Program-made: the position numbers and the translations under genes
In this document: positions 28,873 through 39,882 of the stretch, piece after piece
Layout: each line of letters starts with the position of its first letter
How positions within the stretch are numbered: the first letter of the stretch is position 1
Assembly: GCF_017114945.1 (NCBI RefSeq)
Contig: NZ_JABXKQ010000087.1
Span: 16,185-80,184 of the forward strand
DNA from: Nostoc sp. JL34
GTDB taxonomy: Bacteria; Cyanobacteriota; Cyanobacteriia; Cyanobacteriales; Nostocaceae
DNA: 64,000 nucleotides
Reading direction: 5' to 3'
Notes under the pieces: generated by a model
What the model was told of the DNA's origin: nothing
The model's database searches: none
The model's input: the letters and a program-made list of their open reading frames with translations, nothing else

Positions 28873-31800
28873 ATGAATAATATCGACGATCTTTATGAAC
28901 TTTCACCCATGCAGCAGGGGATGCTTTTTCATACCCTTTATGCGCCAGAATCGGAAGTTTATTTTGAGCAGTTGGTTTGCATCCTCCAAGGAGAATTAAA
29001 TTTTATTGGGTTTGTCCAAGCTTGGCAGCAGATTGTGGCACGGCATCCAGTTTTACGCAGTGCTTTTTATTGGGAAGAGATAGAAAAACCCTTGCAAATG
29101 GTGAGTAAGCAAGTGGATCTCCCGTGGGAGCAATTGGATTGGCAAAATTTCACACCAGATGAACAACAACACTACTTAGGGGATTTTTTGAAATGCGATC
29201 GCCAAAAACGATTTGATCTATCTCAAGCTCCTCTGATGCGCTTCACTGTCATCCAGCTAGAGGAGTATACTTACCAATTTATTTGGAGTCATCATCATAT
29301 CCTTTTTGATGGCTGGTCAATGCAGATTATCCTCAAAGAAGTTTTAGCTTTTTATGAAGCTAATCAGCGAGGCGAACATTTACGCCTGATACCCTCTCGC
29401 CCCTATCGGGAGTATATTGAGTGGTTACAGCAACAGGATATTACTCAGGCAAATAACTTCTGGCAAAAAAACCTCCAGGGGTTTGAAACTCCTATTTCTT
29501 TAACAGGGAATAGGGAAGAAGGAATATACAATGAGCAAACTTTTCAATTATCTCAAACGGTAACTGAGAAACTGCAATATGCGGCACGACAGCACCATTT
29601 AACTCTGAATAATTTGGTGCAAGGAGCTTATACATTGCTGCTTTCCCGCTACAGTGGGGAAAGTGATGTAATTTTTGGTGCAACTGTATCCGGCCGTCCA
29701 CCAACCCTTGCGGGAGTGGATTCAATGGTTGGCTTACTGATCAACACCCTTCCCATCCGGGTACAAGTCAATGGAAAAGCGGAATTATTACCCTGGCTCA
29801 AGCAATTACAAAGCCAAGCATTTCAACAGGAACAGTATGCTTATTATTCCCTGGCAGAAATTCAACGATTGAGTGATGTTCCCCCAGGAATGCCGCTGTT
29901 CGAGAGCCTTTTAGTGTTTGAAAATTATCCGCTAGATTCTGCTGAACAGAAAACCAAAAAAACTTTAGACATTAGTCATCTTCGTTGTTTTGAACGCACC
30001 AATTACCCGTTAACGGTTGTGGTTAATCCTCAATCACAATTGTCTGGAAGGATTGTCTATGATGCCAGTCGTTTTGAGCAAGAGACAATTGCCCGTATGA
30101 TTGGACATTTCCAAACATTGCTAGCAGGAATGGCAACTAATCTACAACAAGAGATTTCCCAATTATCTCTGCTCAGTGCAGCCGAAGAGAAAGAATTAAT
30201 TCTCCAAGAAAATAATCAAAACATAGATTCTATTCATTACAAATGTATTCATCGTTTATTTGAAGAACAGGTAGAAAAAACTCCTGATGCAGTAGCACTG
30301 GTATACGAAAAGCAAAATTTAAGTTATCGGGAGTTGAATAACCGCGCCAATCAATTAGCTCATTATTTACAAGCGTTGGGAGTTAAACCCGAAGTACGGG
30401 TAGGAATTTGTGTCGAGCGATCGCCATTTCTAGCGATCGGAATACTGGCTATCCTGAAAGCTGGTGGGGCATACATTCCACTAGATCCAGCTTATCCTTC
30501 AGAAAGACTGACTTTCATGATGGAAGATGTCCAGACAACGATTTTACTAACGCATAATCATTTGTGCGATCGCTTGCCAGTCCATAATCAAATTGTGGTG
30601 AATCTTCACTCAGATTGGGAAATAATTACTCAACATAGTGAAGACAATTTGCTCAGTGAAGTTAATCCAGAAAACTTAGCTTATATCATTTATACCTCTG
30701 GCTCGACGGGAACACCAAAGGGAACAGAAGTTACCCATCGTAGCATCATTGGTTTTATGTTTGGGGTTGATTATATTCACCTTGATGCAGAACAGATTTG
30801 GCTACAACATTCATCAATTTCTTGGGATGCACTAACCCTAGAACTTTGGCCGCCCTTACTTTATGGTGGGCGTTGTGTGCTTTACCCAGGCAAAATTCCC
30901 ACACCTGAAGACTTAAGCCGCATCATCCAAGAACAAGGGGTTAACACTCTGTTTCTGACTACTGCTTTATTCAATCTCATAATTGACACGATGCCTGAAG
31001 CGTTATCAGAGGTGAAACAACTGCTATTTGGCGGAGAATCTGTTTCTGTACCTCATGTTCGTCGCGCCTTAAAACTACTGCCAAGAACGCAATTAATTCA
31101 TGCTTATGGCCCTTCAGAATGTACCGTTTTTACTTGTTGTTACCCGATTCCTCAACAACTTGCTGAAAATGTCCAGTCAATTCCCATTGGAAAACCCATC
31201 GGTGACAGAAGAGTTTATCTACTAGATAAAGATTTACACAGAGTTCCGATTGGTGTTCCTGGGGAACTTTATGTGGGTGGGGCGAGTGTTGCTAGAGGTT
31301 ACTTAAATCAACCAACATTAACCAGTGAAAAATTTATTCCTAATCCTTTTCTTGAGGGCGATACACTTTACAAAACTGGAGATTTAATTCGCCGTCTCCC
31401 TGATGGAAATCTGGAATTTCTGGAGCGAATTGATATACAGGTGAAAATTCGTGGTTTCCGCATTGAATTAGGAGAAATTGAGGCAGTTCTAAATCAACAC
31501 CCTGATATAAAGCAAGTCATAGTTATTGCACGGGAAAATGAACCTGGGAATAAATCTTTAGTTGCCTATCTCATTGCCAAAGATCATCCCCCAACTTCTA
31601 GCACTCTGCGAAACTTCCTCAAGACAAAGCTGCCTGACTATATGATTCCCGGCGCTTTCGTGTTTCTGGAGGCATTTCCCCTAACACCTAATGGTAAAAT
31701 CAATCGCCGTGCTTTGCCCGCCCCAGATGCCGACCAAAGAAATCTAGAGGTTGATTTTGTTGCTCCTCGCACGCCTACCGAACAAGAATTAGCCACGATT

Positions 31801-32082
31801 TGGGTTGAAGTTCTTAAACTAAAACAGGTGGGAATTCACGATAACTTTTTTGAGTTAGGAGGACATTCTTTACTGGCAACACAAGTGATTTCTCGATTAA
31901 GAGAAGCCTTTTATCTAAATTTTCCTCTGCGTTATTTGTTTGAAAATCCCACCATTGCTGAACTTGCTCAAAAAGTGAACGCTCAACAGATTGAACAAGC
32001 AGAAAATGATGCAATAGCACAAATTTTAGGGGAAGTTGCTCAGTTATCAGAAGAAGAAGTAACGCAACAATTGCTTTTTTAA
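28873..32082 (+). CDS. aptB: AptB, NRPS module 3 (C-A-T)
   Basis: A single-module synthetase of 1069 residues: C 1-440 with HHHILFDG at ~141, A 455-965, T 975-1045 with GGHS at ~995, and a short acidic C-terminal tail (QLSEEEVTQQLLF) that looks like a docking segment. The adenylation pocket read by eye is DALFLGAVFK, which matches no code I remember exactly; an aliphatic residue (Val or Ile) is expected at this place in anabaenopeptins. The ATG follows CGAGGTAG. The C domain accepts the D-Lys chain from AptA, so it should be of the DCL type. It is the third module of the assembly line and is transcribed with its neighbours. Confidence 0.9.
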   Translation: MNNIDDLYELSPMQQGMLFHTLYAPESEVYFEQLVCILQGELNFIGFVQAWQQIVARHPVLRSAFYWEEIEKPLQMVSKQVDLPWEQLDWQNFTPDEQQHYLGDFLKCDRQKRFDLSQAPLMRFTVIQLEEYTYQFIWSHHHILFDGWSMQIILKEVLAFYEANQRGEHLRLIPSRPYREYIEWLQQQDITQANNFWQKNLQGFETPISLTGNREEGIYNEQTFQLSQTVTEKLQYAARQHHLTLNNLVQGAYTLLLSRYSGESDVIFGATVSGRPPTLAGVDSMVGLLINTLPIRVQVNGKAELLPWLKQLQSQAFQQEQYAYYSLAEIQRLSDVPPGMPLFESLLVFENYPLDSAEQKTKKTLDISHLRCFERTNYPLTVVVNPQSQLSGRIVYDASRFEQETIARMIGHFQTLLAGMATNLQQEISQLSLLSAAEEKELILQENNQNIDSIHYKCIHRLFEEQVEKTPDAVALVYEKQNLSYRELNNRANQLAHYLQALGVKPEVRVGICVERSPFLAIGILAILKAGGAYIPLDPAYPSERLTFMMEDVQTTILLTHNHLCDRLPVHNQIVVNLHSDWEIITQHSEDNLLSEVNPENLAYIIYTSGSTGTPKGTEVTHRSIIGFMFGVDYIHLDAEQIWLQHSSISWDALTLELWPPLLYGGRCVLYPGKIPTPEDLSRIIQEQGVNTLFLTTALFNLIIDTMPEALSEVKQLLFGGESVSVPHVRRALKLLPRTQLIHAYGPSECTVFTCCYPIPQQLAENVQSIPIGKPIGDRRVYLLDKDLHRVPIGVPGELYVGGASVARGYLNQPTLTSEKFIPNPFLEGDTLYKTGDLIRRLPDGNLEFLERIDIQVKIRGFRIELGEIEAVLNQHPDIKQVIVIARENEPGNKSLVAYLIAKDHPPTSSTLRNFLKTKLPDYMIPGAFVFLEAFPLTPNGKINRRALPAPDADQRNLEVDFVAPRTPTEQELATIWVEVLKLKQVGIHDNFFELGGHSLLATQVISRLREAFYLNFPLRYLFENPTIAELAQKVNAQQIEQAENDAIAQILGEVAQLSEEEVTQQLLF

Positions 32083-32166
32083 AGGTTAAATTAATTTAAA
32101 AAAATAATTTTAATTCTCATCCAAAGGGTCACGATAAGTGTTTTTAATTACGAATTACGAATTATT

Positions 32167-35100
32167 ATGAGCGATATACTAAAACGTCTAGAAGCCCTTT
32201 CTCCAGAAAAGCGAGAATTAGTCCTACAAAAACTTAAAAAGCAACAGCAATCTCCACAACATAATGGCAAGCTAACTCCACCCCTAACATTGGTATCAAG
32301 AGAACAATCTCTTCCCCTCTCCTTTGCCCAACAAAGATTGTGGTTTCTCGACCAACTAGAAGGCGAAAATTGTGTCTACAACGTCCCCTTTTTCTGGCAG
32401 ATTAACGGATTTCTGAATATAAGTGCTTTAGAACAAGCTATTACAGAAATTGTTCAACGTCATGAAGTCTTACGTACTAGCTTTTGTGTTGTCGATGAGT
32501 CGCCGATACAGGTGATTCACGCTCATCCGCAACTGACAATGCAAGTACGAGATTGGCGACAATTGACTGAAGAAAACCAGTTAAGCAAAGCCACGCAGTT
32601 AGCGACAGAAGAATTGCAACAGCCCTTTGACTTATCAAACCCACCTTTGCTGCGGGTAAAATTGTTGCAACTGAGTGACCAATCTTATCTTTTGTTGCTC
32701 GTCATCCATCATATCGTTTGCGATGGCTGGTCAATGGACATATTCCGCCGTGAATTGTTCAGCCTCTATACCGCATTTTGCGCCAGAAAATCTTCTCCTT
32801 TAACTGAATTAGCCCTGCAATATGCCGATTTCGCCCACTGGCAAAGACAATGGCTACAGGGAAAGGTACTCGAAACCCAACTTAATTACTGGCAAAAACA
32901 ATTAGCCGCAGTCCCGCCTCTATTAGAATTGCCCACAGATAAAACCCGCCCTTCGGTTCAAAGTTTCAGAGGGCGTAGCGAGTTTTTGGAACTCAATCAG
33001 GATTTAACACAGAAGTTGAAGCGTTTGAGTCAAGAGTCAGGAACAACTCTGTTTATGACTTTGCTGACGGTATTTACGCTCTTACTTTCGCGCTACAGTG
33101 GTCAAGAGGATATTATTATTGGTTCTGCGATCGCTAATCGCAATCGTCGTGAAACTGAAACATTAATTGGCTTTTTTGTCAATACCTTAGCATTACGCAC
33201 CAATCTGCAAGGAAATCCAACTTTCTTAGAATTACTTGAACGAGTCAAGCAAGTAACCCTAGATGCTTATGACCATCAAGATTTACCCTTTGAGAAACTA
33301 GTTGATGAATTGGGATTAGAGCGATCGCTTTCTCATCATCCCCTATTTCAAGTGGCGTTTGGTTTGCAAAATGAAACCCAGCAACAACTAGAAATCAATG
33401 GATTAACCCTTACCCGTTTCACGTGGGAAAACACGACGACTCTATTTGATTTGTCGTTGATTTTCCGAGAAACTCCTCAAGGATTGACAGGAGAATGGGA
33501 ATATGCGACAGATTTGTTTGCAGCCAAAACTATCCAAAAGATGGCGGAACATTTTGCAGTTTTAATTAAGGAAATTGTTGATAACCCTCAACAAAAGATT
33601 AATACTCTGACATTAATCACAGAGGACGAACGTCAGCAACTCCAAAACTGGAATCAAACTCAAACTGATTATCCCCTCAATCAAACTTTGGTGGAACTGT
33701 TTGAAACTCAAGTTGCCAAAAACCCGAATAATCTCGCTTTGGTGTTTGAATCCCAAAGCCTAACTTACCAACAACTGAATCAAAAAGCGAACCAACTAGC
33801 TCATTATTTAATTCAAAATCACCAAATCCAGCCAGACACTTTAATTGGTATCTGCGTTGAACGATCTTTAGAAATGATTATTGGTGTACTCGGTATCCTC
33901 AAAGCGGGTGGGGCTTATGTGCCGATTGACCCCAATTATCCCAAAGAACGGATTGAGTTCATGCTAGAAGATTCTGGGATCTCGGTATTGCTGACCCAAA
34001 GTTTTCTATTAAACCAATTACCCTTAGCTAAACTGAAACACCAGATCATTTGTTTGGATGAGGAAACTTTTGCCGAAGAATTAATAGATAATCCTCATCC
34101 TCAAAGTACTGTTGATAATTTAGCTTATATAATTTATACCTCTGGTTCGACAGGACGACCCAAAGGAGTGATGATTGAGCATCGTGCAATTGTCAACTTA
34201 AGTTTAGCTTGGGCTGAAACTTTTCAAGTTAAACACCACAGCCGTTGGCTTCAGTTTGGTTCTTTTAGTTTCGATTTATCTATTGGTGAAATTGCCACTG
34301 CTTTGTCCGCAGGTGCTTGTTTGTATCTGGCCAATAAAGAAACTTTGTTACCAAGTCAAACTTTAGTTGACTTGTTGTGCGATCGCAAAATTTCCCATTT
34401 CACGTTATCTCCTTCGGCTTTATCTGTATTACCTCAAGCCTCATTACCTGATTTGCAAGCTGTAATCGTTGGTGGTGAAGCTTGTTCAGCAGAATTGGTG
34501 GCAGAGTGGGGAGCAAAACGACGTTTTTTCAACTGCTATGGCCCGACGGAATCGACGGTTATCGCCAGTATATCTAGTTGTAAACCGAATGGGAAAAAAC
34601 CCTCTATCGGTCAACCGTTATCTAATATCCGCATTTACATTTTAGATGCTCACAATCAACCGTTACCACCTGGCATTCCTGGGGAATTGTGTATCGCGGG
34701 AGTCGGTTTAGCACGAGGCTATCTCAACCGTCCCGATTTAACCGCGGACAAATTTATTGAAGTTAAATTATTCGCCAAAACTGAGCGAATTTACAAAACT
34801 GGCGACTTAGCAAGATGGAACTATGATGGCAATCTTGAGTATCTAGGTCGCATTGATGCTCAAGTTAAATTACGGGGCTTTCGGGTTGAGCTAGGTGAAA
34901 TTGAATCGCTATTATTACAACACCCTTTAGTTAAAGAAGCGGTTGTTATTTTAGATGAAACTGATAATAATCCCAAGTTAGTAGCATATCTCACGGCGAC
35001 AGAAAAATCTATCAATTTAGGTGGTCAACTCAAAGACTACCTGAAAATTCGCCTGCCGAATTATATGGTTCCTAGCCAGATTATGGTATTGGATCAGTTG

Positions 35101-38100
35101 CCCCTTACCCCTAACGGGAAGCTAGATCGCAGAGCATTACCAGCACCAGATACAGCCACTTCTACTGATTTTGAAATGCCAGTTACACCAACTGAAGAAC
35201 TGCTGGCTACCTTATGGCAAACTCTCCTGAAAGCTAAGTCTGTTGGTCGCCGAGATAACTTCTTTGAATTGGGTGGACATTCCCTGTTAGCAACTCAACT
35301 GGTTGCCCGGATTCGTGACACTTTTAAGGTAGAAATGGCTGTCCGCAAGGTATTTGAGCAGAGCGTTTTATCTGAGTTGGCAACAGAAATTGATCAAGCG
35401 GCTGGCGCGATGGCTTTACCTGCGATCGCACCACAACCTGAAAATGCTCCTAAAACTCTATCTTTTGCCCAATCAAGACTCTGGTTTTTAGACCAACTTG
35501 AAGGTACTGGAACCTCGGCTACTTACAATATGTCAACGGCCTTGCAACTTGACGGCAAGTTGAATATAGAAGCGTTGCGTGCAAGTTTTGATTATCTCCT
35601 CGATCGCCATGCCATTCTCCGTACTTATTTCCCCGCACTAGTAGGAGAGGCGCAAGTAATCGTTCAAAATCTAGAGGATATAGAAGTACTGGCGATCGTA
35701 AATCTGCGTTCGCTCGATCCCCAGACTCAAGCGGAAACTGGACAACAGTTAGCCAATACTCATGCCCAAGAACCCTTTGACTTAAATACAGGCCCCCTGT
35801 TCAAAGCGAAACTGCTGCAACTTAGCGAACAGAAAAATGTCCTGCTGATTAATATGCACCACATTATTAGTGATGGCTGGTCAATGGGGGTGTTTAAGCG
35901 CGAATGGGAACAGGCTTTTGCTGCTTTTGCTGCGGGATATGCTCCAAATTTGCCCCCGTTGCCAATTCAGTATAGTGATTATGCAGCTTGGCAGCGCAGT
36001 TGGTTACAAGGGGAGATTTTAGAAACTCAGGAAAATTACTGGAAACGACAACTAGGCGATGCTCCCCGATTCCTGGATTTGCCTACCGATCATCCCCGTC
36101 CAGCGCAACAAAGTTACCAAGGTGGGCGTGAGGAATATCGTTTGAGCCATGAACTGACTCAGAAACTCAAAGCTATTAGTCAACAACACGGGGTTAGTTT
36201 GTTTATGACTCTGTTGACGGCTTTTAGTATTTTACTATCTCGTTACAGCCGTCAAGAGGATTTATGTATTGGTTCTGCGATCGCTAACCGCACCCATAGC
36301 AATACAGAATCACTAATCGGTTTTTTTGTCAATACTTTAGTGTTGCGGAGTAAAATCAAGCCAGAACAAAGTTTTAGCGAGTTACTCCAACAAACCCGTC
36401 AAACTTGCCTAGATGCCTACGCTCATCAAGATATTCCCTTTGAGTATTTGGTAGAACAGTTACAACCAGAACGCAGTCTGAGCCATAATCCCTTATTCCA
36501 AGTGATGATGGTGTTGCAAAATACTCAAGAAGCGGGGAAAAATGTTAGTTTACCAGGGATTGATATTCAATATTTAGAGCAAAGTCTCCCATTTGCCAAG
36601 TTTGACCTAACACTGGATTTTTGCGAAAGGGGCGACCAACTGCATTGTATGTGGGAATATGCCACAGATTTATTTGAAGCAGAAACGATTCAACGCATGG
36701 CGGGACACTTTGAAATCTTGCTGGAAGCAATTATCCAAAATTCCCAACAGCCCATCAGTACGCTCCCCTTAATCACAACAGCAGAAATTCAACAACTGCA
36801 AGTTTGGAATCAAACTAATATCAATTATCTCAAAAATCAGACTTTGGTGAGTCTGTTTGAAGAACAGGTAGCACAAACGCCTGATAACATTGCGGTGGTG
36901 TTTGAAGACAAAAGCCTGAGTTATCAAGAACTCAACCAAAAAGCCAATCAGCTAGCGCATTATTTGTTGGAACTCAAAAAAGAGCAACAATTACCTGATA
37001 ATCCCTTGATCGCGATTTGTGTGGAGCGATCGCTATCAATGCTCATCGGTATATTTGCTATCCTCAAAGCAGGTGGAGCTTATGTACCAATTGATCCGAG
37101 TTATCCCCAAGAACGCATTTATTTAATGCTCGAAGATAGTAATGCTTGTGTATTACTAACAACAAACCCTATCAAAAAGCAACTTCCCCTAGAAAAACTA
37201 AAAAATCCCTGTCAAGTAGTATTTCTGGAGCCAGAAACATGGGTCAATCAGCTAACAAATAATCCCAATCTGCAAAGTAGCCCTGATGATTTGGCTTATA
37301 TAATTTATACTTCTGGTTCCACAGGGCGACCTAAAGGTGTTGCCATTGCCCAATCTAGCCCAGTAGCTCTGATAAAATGGGCACATTCAATCTACAGTGC
37401 AGAACAGCTTGCAGGTGTCTTAGCATCAACCTCAATTTGTTTCGATCTCTCCGTTTTTGAAATTTTTGTCCCTCTGACTCAAGGTGGTAGTGTGATTGTG
37501 GTGGAAAATGCACTCTACATTGAGCAAGCACGCAACAGTATTGTACCGATGACATTGGTTAATACTGTACCGAGTGCTGCTGTAGAACTACTCAATATGA
37601 ATGTTATACCGGCAAGTGTTCAAATCATCAACTTAGCTGGCGAACCATTAAAAAATCGTCTAGTACAGGCTTTATATCAAACCACATCAGTGACAGGGGT
37701 TTATAACCTCTATGGCCCTTCTGAAGACACAACTTACTCGACTTTTACCAAAGTTGCCAAAAATGCCCAGCATGAACCAACTATTGGAAAGGCGATCGCT
37801 AATACCCGCATTTACATTCTAGACAGCTACAACCAACCCCTTCCCCCAGCAATACCAGGGGAACTCTGCATTGCAGGTGCGGGTTTAGCACAGGGTTATT
37901 TGAATCGTCCCGATCTGAGTGCTGAAAAATTCATTGACATTAAACTGTTCAACCAAACTGAGCGGATTTATAAAACTGGTGATTTAGCCCGTTGGCTACC
38001 TGACGGCAATTTACAATATTTAGGACGCATTGATCATCAGGTCAAACTTCGAGGTTTTCGGATTGAATTGGGTGAAATTGAGGCATCTTTACTCAAACAC

Positions 38101-39882
38101 CCAAAAATTCAGGAAGCAGTCGTCATTGTTCGGGAAGAAACTGATCTCGATCAACGTCTGGTAGCTTATATCGTCCCAACAACGACAGATGAGCGCACAA
38201 ACCAAGGTGAACAGGTAGAATTGTGGGAACAAGTTTTTAATAACAGCTACTCTCAGCAACAAATCCCAACCGATGACCCAACTCTCAATCTAGCCGGGTG
38301 GAATGATAGCTACACAGGAGAACCAATTCCCCAAGCGGCGATGCAGGAATGGCGAGATACAACAGTTGCCCAAATTCTGGAATTTGAACCCAAACGGATT
38401 TGGGAAATTGGTTGTGGGACAGGAATGTTATTGTTTAAAATTGCGCCCCATTGTCAGCATTATCTGGGTACAGATTTTTCACCGGAAGCATTGCAGTATA
38501 TTGAACAACATCTAAAACAGCAGTCTCTCAACGACAGAGTTACTTTAAAAACCAATGCAGCTAACCAATTTGATGGCATAGAGACAAATGCTTATGACTT
38601 GGTAATCATAAATTCTGTCATCCAGTATTTTCCCTCTCTGGATTACTTTTTGTCAGTGTTAGAGAGAGCTATCAAAGCTGTAAAAACTCAGGGATCAATC
38701 TTTATTGGCGATGTGCGAAATCTCCATTTGTTAGAAGCTTTCCACACCGCAGTCGAGTTTTATCATGCCCCCGATGAGTTATCAATTAAAGACTTGCATC
38801 AACGGATTCAAAAAAGTATTCGCAACGAAGGTGAATTACTGATTGATCCTAATTTATTTATCGCTTTAAAACAAAGATTTCCTCGGATTAGTCATGTAGA
38901 AATCCAATTGAAACAGGGTTATGCTCAAACGGAAATGAGCCGTTTTCGTTATGACGTTATTTTACACTTAGATCAGACAGATACCCTAATCGCAGAATCA
39001 CAATGGTTAGATTGGCAAACTGAGCAACTTAATTTAGAAACAATCGAGCGAATTTTAACAACTCAGCAACCAGATTTGTTATGTATTAAGAATATTCCGA
39101 ATGCGCGTCTAACTTCTGAAATAGCGCTGTTAGAAGAAATCGCCCAATTAGATGGTGCTGTTTCAGATTTAAAAGCAGCAGTTGCCCAAGCCAAATTGGG
39201 GCTAGAACCCGAAGCCTTCCGAACTTTAGCGCCAGATTTACCCTATAGACCTTTTATCCAATATAGTTCCACAGGATTTTCTAATTACGATATTGTTTTT
39301 CAACGGAATATACCTGGACAGACGACACTAACACGATTTAATCACGAGGATAATTTGCGGCTGAAACCTTGGCAACATTATGCAAATCAACCGTTACAAT
39401 ATCGCACCAATCAAGTTGATCCAACAATATTCGCCGAATGGCGGGAATTTATCGGAAAAACTCTGCCTGATTATATGATTCCTAGCCATTTCACTGTCTT
39501 AGAAAAACTGCCGCTCACACCGAATGGAAAAGTAGACCGTAAAGCTTTACCTGCACCAAATGCAACCGTTTTATCAACAGACATTGAATTGCCTGTAACC
39601 TCGACAGAAAAACTGCTTGCCGAATTGTGGGTGAAGCTGCTTAAATATGAAGCTATCGCCCGTCATGACAACTTCTTCAACTTGGGAGGACATTCATTAT
39701 TAGCAACCCAATTAATTGCCCGCATCCGTGATAAATTCAAAGTGGAATTGCCCCTGCGGAAGATATTTGAATTTCCCACCCTCACTGAATTAGCGAATTA
39801 TCTCGATACCTGCATTTGGGTTAATTCCACTGACGAAAATATGCAGCCTCTCAACTCAGACGAAGAGGAAATTGAACTATGA
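32167..39882 (+). CDS. aptC: AptC, NRPS modules 4-5 (C-A-T-C-A-NMT-T)
   Basis: A bimodular synthetase of 2571 residues. It starts with a short helical segment (LEALSPEKRELVLQKLK) likely to dock to AptB. Then: C 35-480 (HHIVCDG at ~180), A 508-1000, T with GGHS at ~1035, C 1092-1530 (HHIISDG at ~1231), A 1558-2010, an N-methyltransferase inserted before the end of the A domain (2015-2420; SAM motif EIGCGTG at ~2077), and T with GGHS at ~2506. Pocket codes by eye are DLGTIGCVIK for module 4 and DLFNNALTYK for module 5; the latter I remember as an Ala code. The layout gives a homoaromatic residue followed by N-methyl-Ala, as in known anabaenopeptins. aptD starts within its stop (ATGA overlap). 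Confidence 0.92.
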   Translation: MSDILKRLEALSPEKRELVLQKLKKQQQSPQHNGKLTPPLTLVSREQSLPLSFAQQRLWFLDQLEGENCVYNVPFFWQINGFLNISALEQAITEIVQRHEVLRTSFCVVDESPIQVIHAHPQLTMQVRDWRQLTEENQLSKATQLATEELQQPFDLSNPPLLRVKLLQLSDQSYLLLLVIHHIVCDGWSMDIFRRELFSLYTAFCARKSSPLTELALQYADFAHWQRQWLQGKVLETQLNYWQKQLAAVPPLLELPTDKTRPSVQSFRGRSEFLELNQDLTQKLKRLSQESGTTLFMTLLTVFTLLLSRYSGQEDIIIGSAIANRNRRETETLIGFFVNTLALRTNLQGNPTFLELLERVKQVTLDAYDHQDLPFEKLVDELGLERSLSHHPLFQVAFGLQNETQQQLEINGLTLTRFTWENTTTLFDLSLIFRETPQGLTGEWEYATDLFAAKTIQKMAEHFAVLIKEIVDNPQQKINTLTLITEDERQQLQNWNQTQTDYPLNQTLVELFETQVAKNPNNLALVFESQSLTYQQLNQKANQLAHYLIQNHQIQPDTLIGICVERSLEMIIGVLGILKAGGAYVPIDPNYPKERIEFMLEDSGISVLLTQSFLLNQLPLAKLKHQIICLDEETFAEELIDNPHPQSTVDNLAYIIYTSGSTGRPKGVMIEHRAIVNLSLAWAETFQVKHHSRWLQFGSFSFDLSIGEIATALSAGACLYLANKETLLPSQTLVDLLCDRKISHFTLSPSALSVLPQASLPDLQAVIVGGEACSAELVAEWGAKRRFFNCYGPTESTVIASISSCKPNGKKPSIGQPLSNIRIYILDAHNQPLPPGIPGELCIAGVGLARGYLNRPDLTADKFIEVKLFAKTERIYKTGDLARWNYDGNLEYLGRIDAQVKLRGFRVELGEIESLLLQHPLVKEAVVILDETDNNPKLVAYLTATEKSINLGGQLKDYLKIRLPNYMVPSQIMVLDQLPLTPNGKLDRRALPAPDTATSTDFEMPVTPTEELLATLWQTLLKAKSVGRRDNFFELGGHSLLATQLVARIRDTFKVEMAVRKVFEQSVLSELATEIDQAAGAMALPAIAPQPENAPKTLSFAQSRLWFLDQLEGTGTSATYNMSTALQLDGKLNIEALRASFDYLLDRHAILRTYFPALVGEAQVIVQNLEDIEVLAIVNLRSLDPQTQAETGQQLANTHAQEPFDLNTGPLFKAKLLQLSEQKNVLLINMHHIISDGWSMGVFKREWEQAFAAFAAGYAPNLPPLPIQYSDYAAWQRSWLQGEILETQENYWKRQLGDAPRFLDLPTDHPRPAQQSYQGGREEYRLSHELTQKLKAISQQHGVSLFMTLLTAFSILLSRYSRQEDLCIGSAIANRTHSNTESLIGFFVNTLVLRSKIKPEQSFSELLQQTRQTCLDAYAHQDIPFEYLVEQLQPERSLSHNPLFQVMMVLQNTQEAGKNVSLPGIDIQYLEQSLPFAKFDLTLDFCERGDQLHCMWEYATDLFEAETIQRMAGHFEILLEAIIQNSQQPISTLPLITTAEIQQLQVWNQTNINYLKNQTLVSLFEEQVAQTPDNIAVVFEDKSLSYQELNQKANQLAHYLLELKKEQQLPDNPLIAICVERSLSMLIGIFAILKAGGAYVPIDPSYPQERIYLMLEDSNACVLLTTNPIKKQLPLEKLKNPCQVVFLEPETWVNQLTNNPNLQSSPDDLAYIIYTSGSTGRPKGVAIAQSSPVALIKWAHSIYSAEQLAGVLASTSICFDLSVFEIFVPLTQGGSVIVVENALYIEQARNSIVPMTLVNTVPSAAVELLNMNVIPASVQIINLAGEPLKNRLVQALYQTTSVTGVYNLYGPSEDTTYSTFTKVAKNAQHEPTIGKAIANTRIYILDSYNQPLPPAIPGELCIAGAGLAQGYLNRPDLSAEKFIDIKLFNQTERIYKTGDLARWLPDGNLQYLGRIDHQVKLRGFRIELGEIEASLLKHPKIQEAVVIVREETDLDQRLVAYIVPTTTDERTNQGEQVELWEQVFNNSYSQQQIPTDDPTLNLAGWNDSYTGEPIPQAAMQEWRDTTVAQILEFEPKRIWEIGCGTGMLLFKIAPHCQHYLGTDFSPEALQYIEQHLKQQSLNDRVTLKTNAANQFDGIETNAYDLVIINSVIQYFPSLDYFLSVLERAIKAVKTQGSIFIGDVRNLHLLEAFHTAVEFYHAPDELSIKDLHQRIQKSIRNEGELLIDPNLFIALKQRFPRISHVEIQLKQGYAQTEMSRFRYDVILHLDQTDTLIAESQWLDWQTEQLNLETIERILTTQQPDLLCIKNIPNARLTSEIALLEEIAQLDGAVSDLKAAVAQAKLGLEPEAFRTLAPDLPYRPFIQYSSTGFSNYDIVFQRNIPGQTTLTRFNHEDNLRLKPWQHYANQPLQYRTNQVDPTIFAEWREFIGKTLPDYMIPSHFTVLEKLPLTPNGKVDRKALPAPNATVLSTDIELPVTSTEKLLAELWVKLLKYEAIARHDNFFNLGGHSLLATQLIARIRDKFKVELPLRKIFEFPTLTELANYLDTCIWVNSTDENMQPLNSDEEEIEL

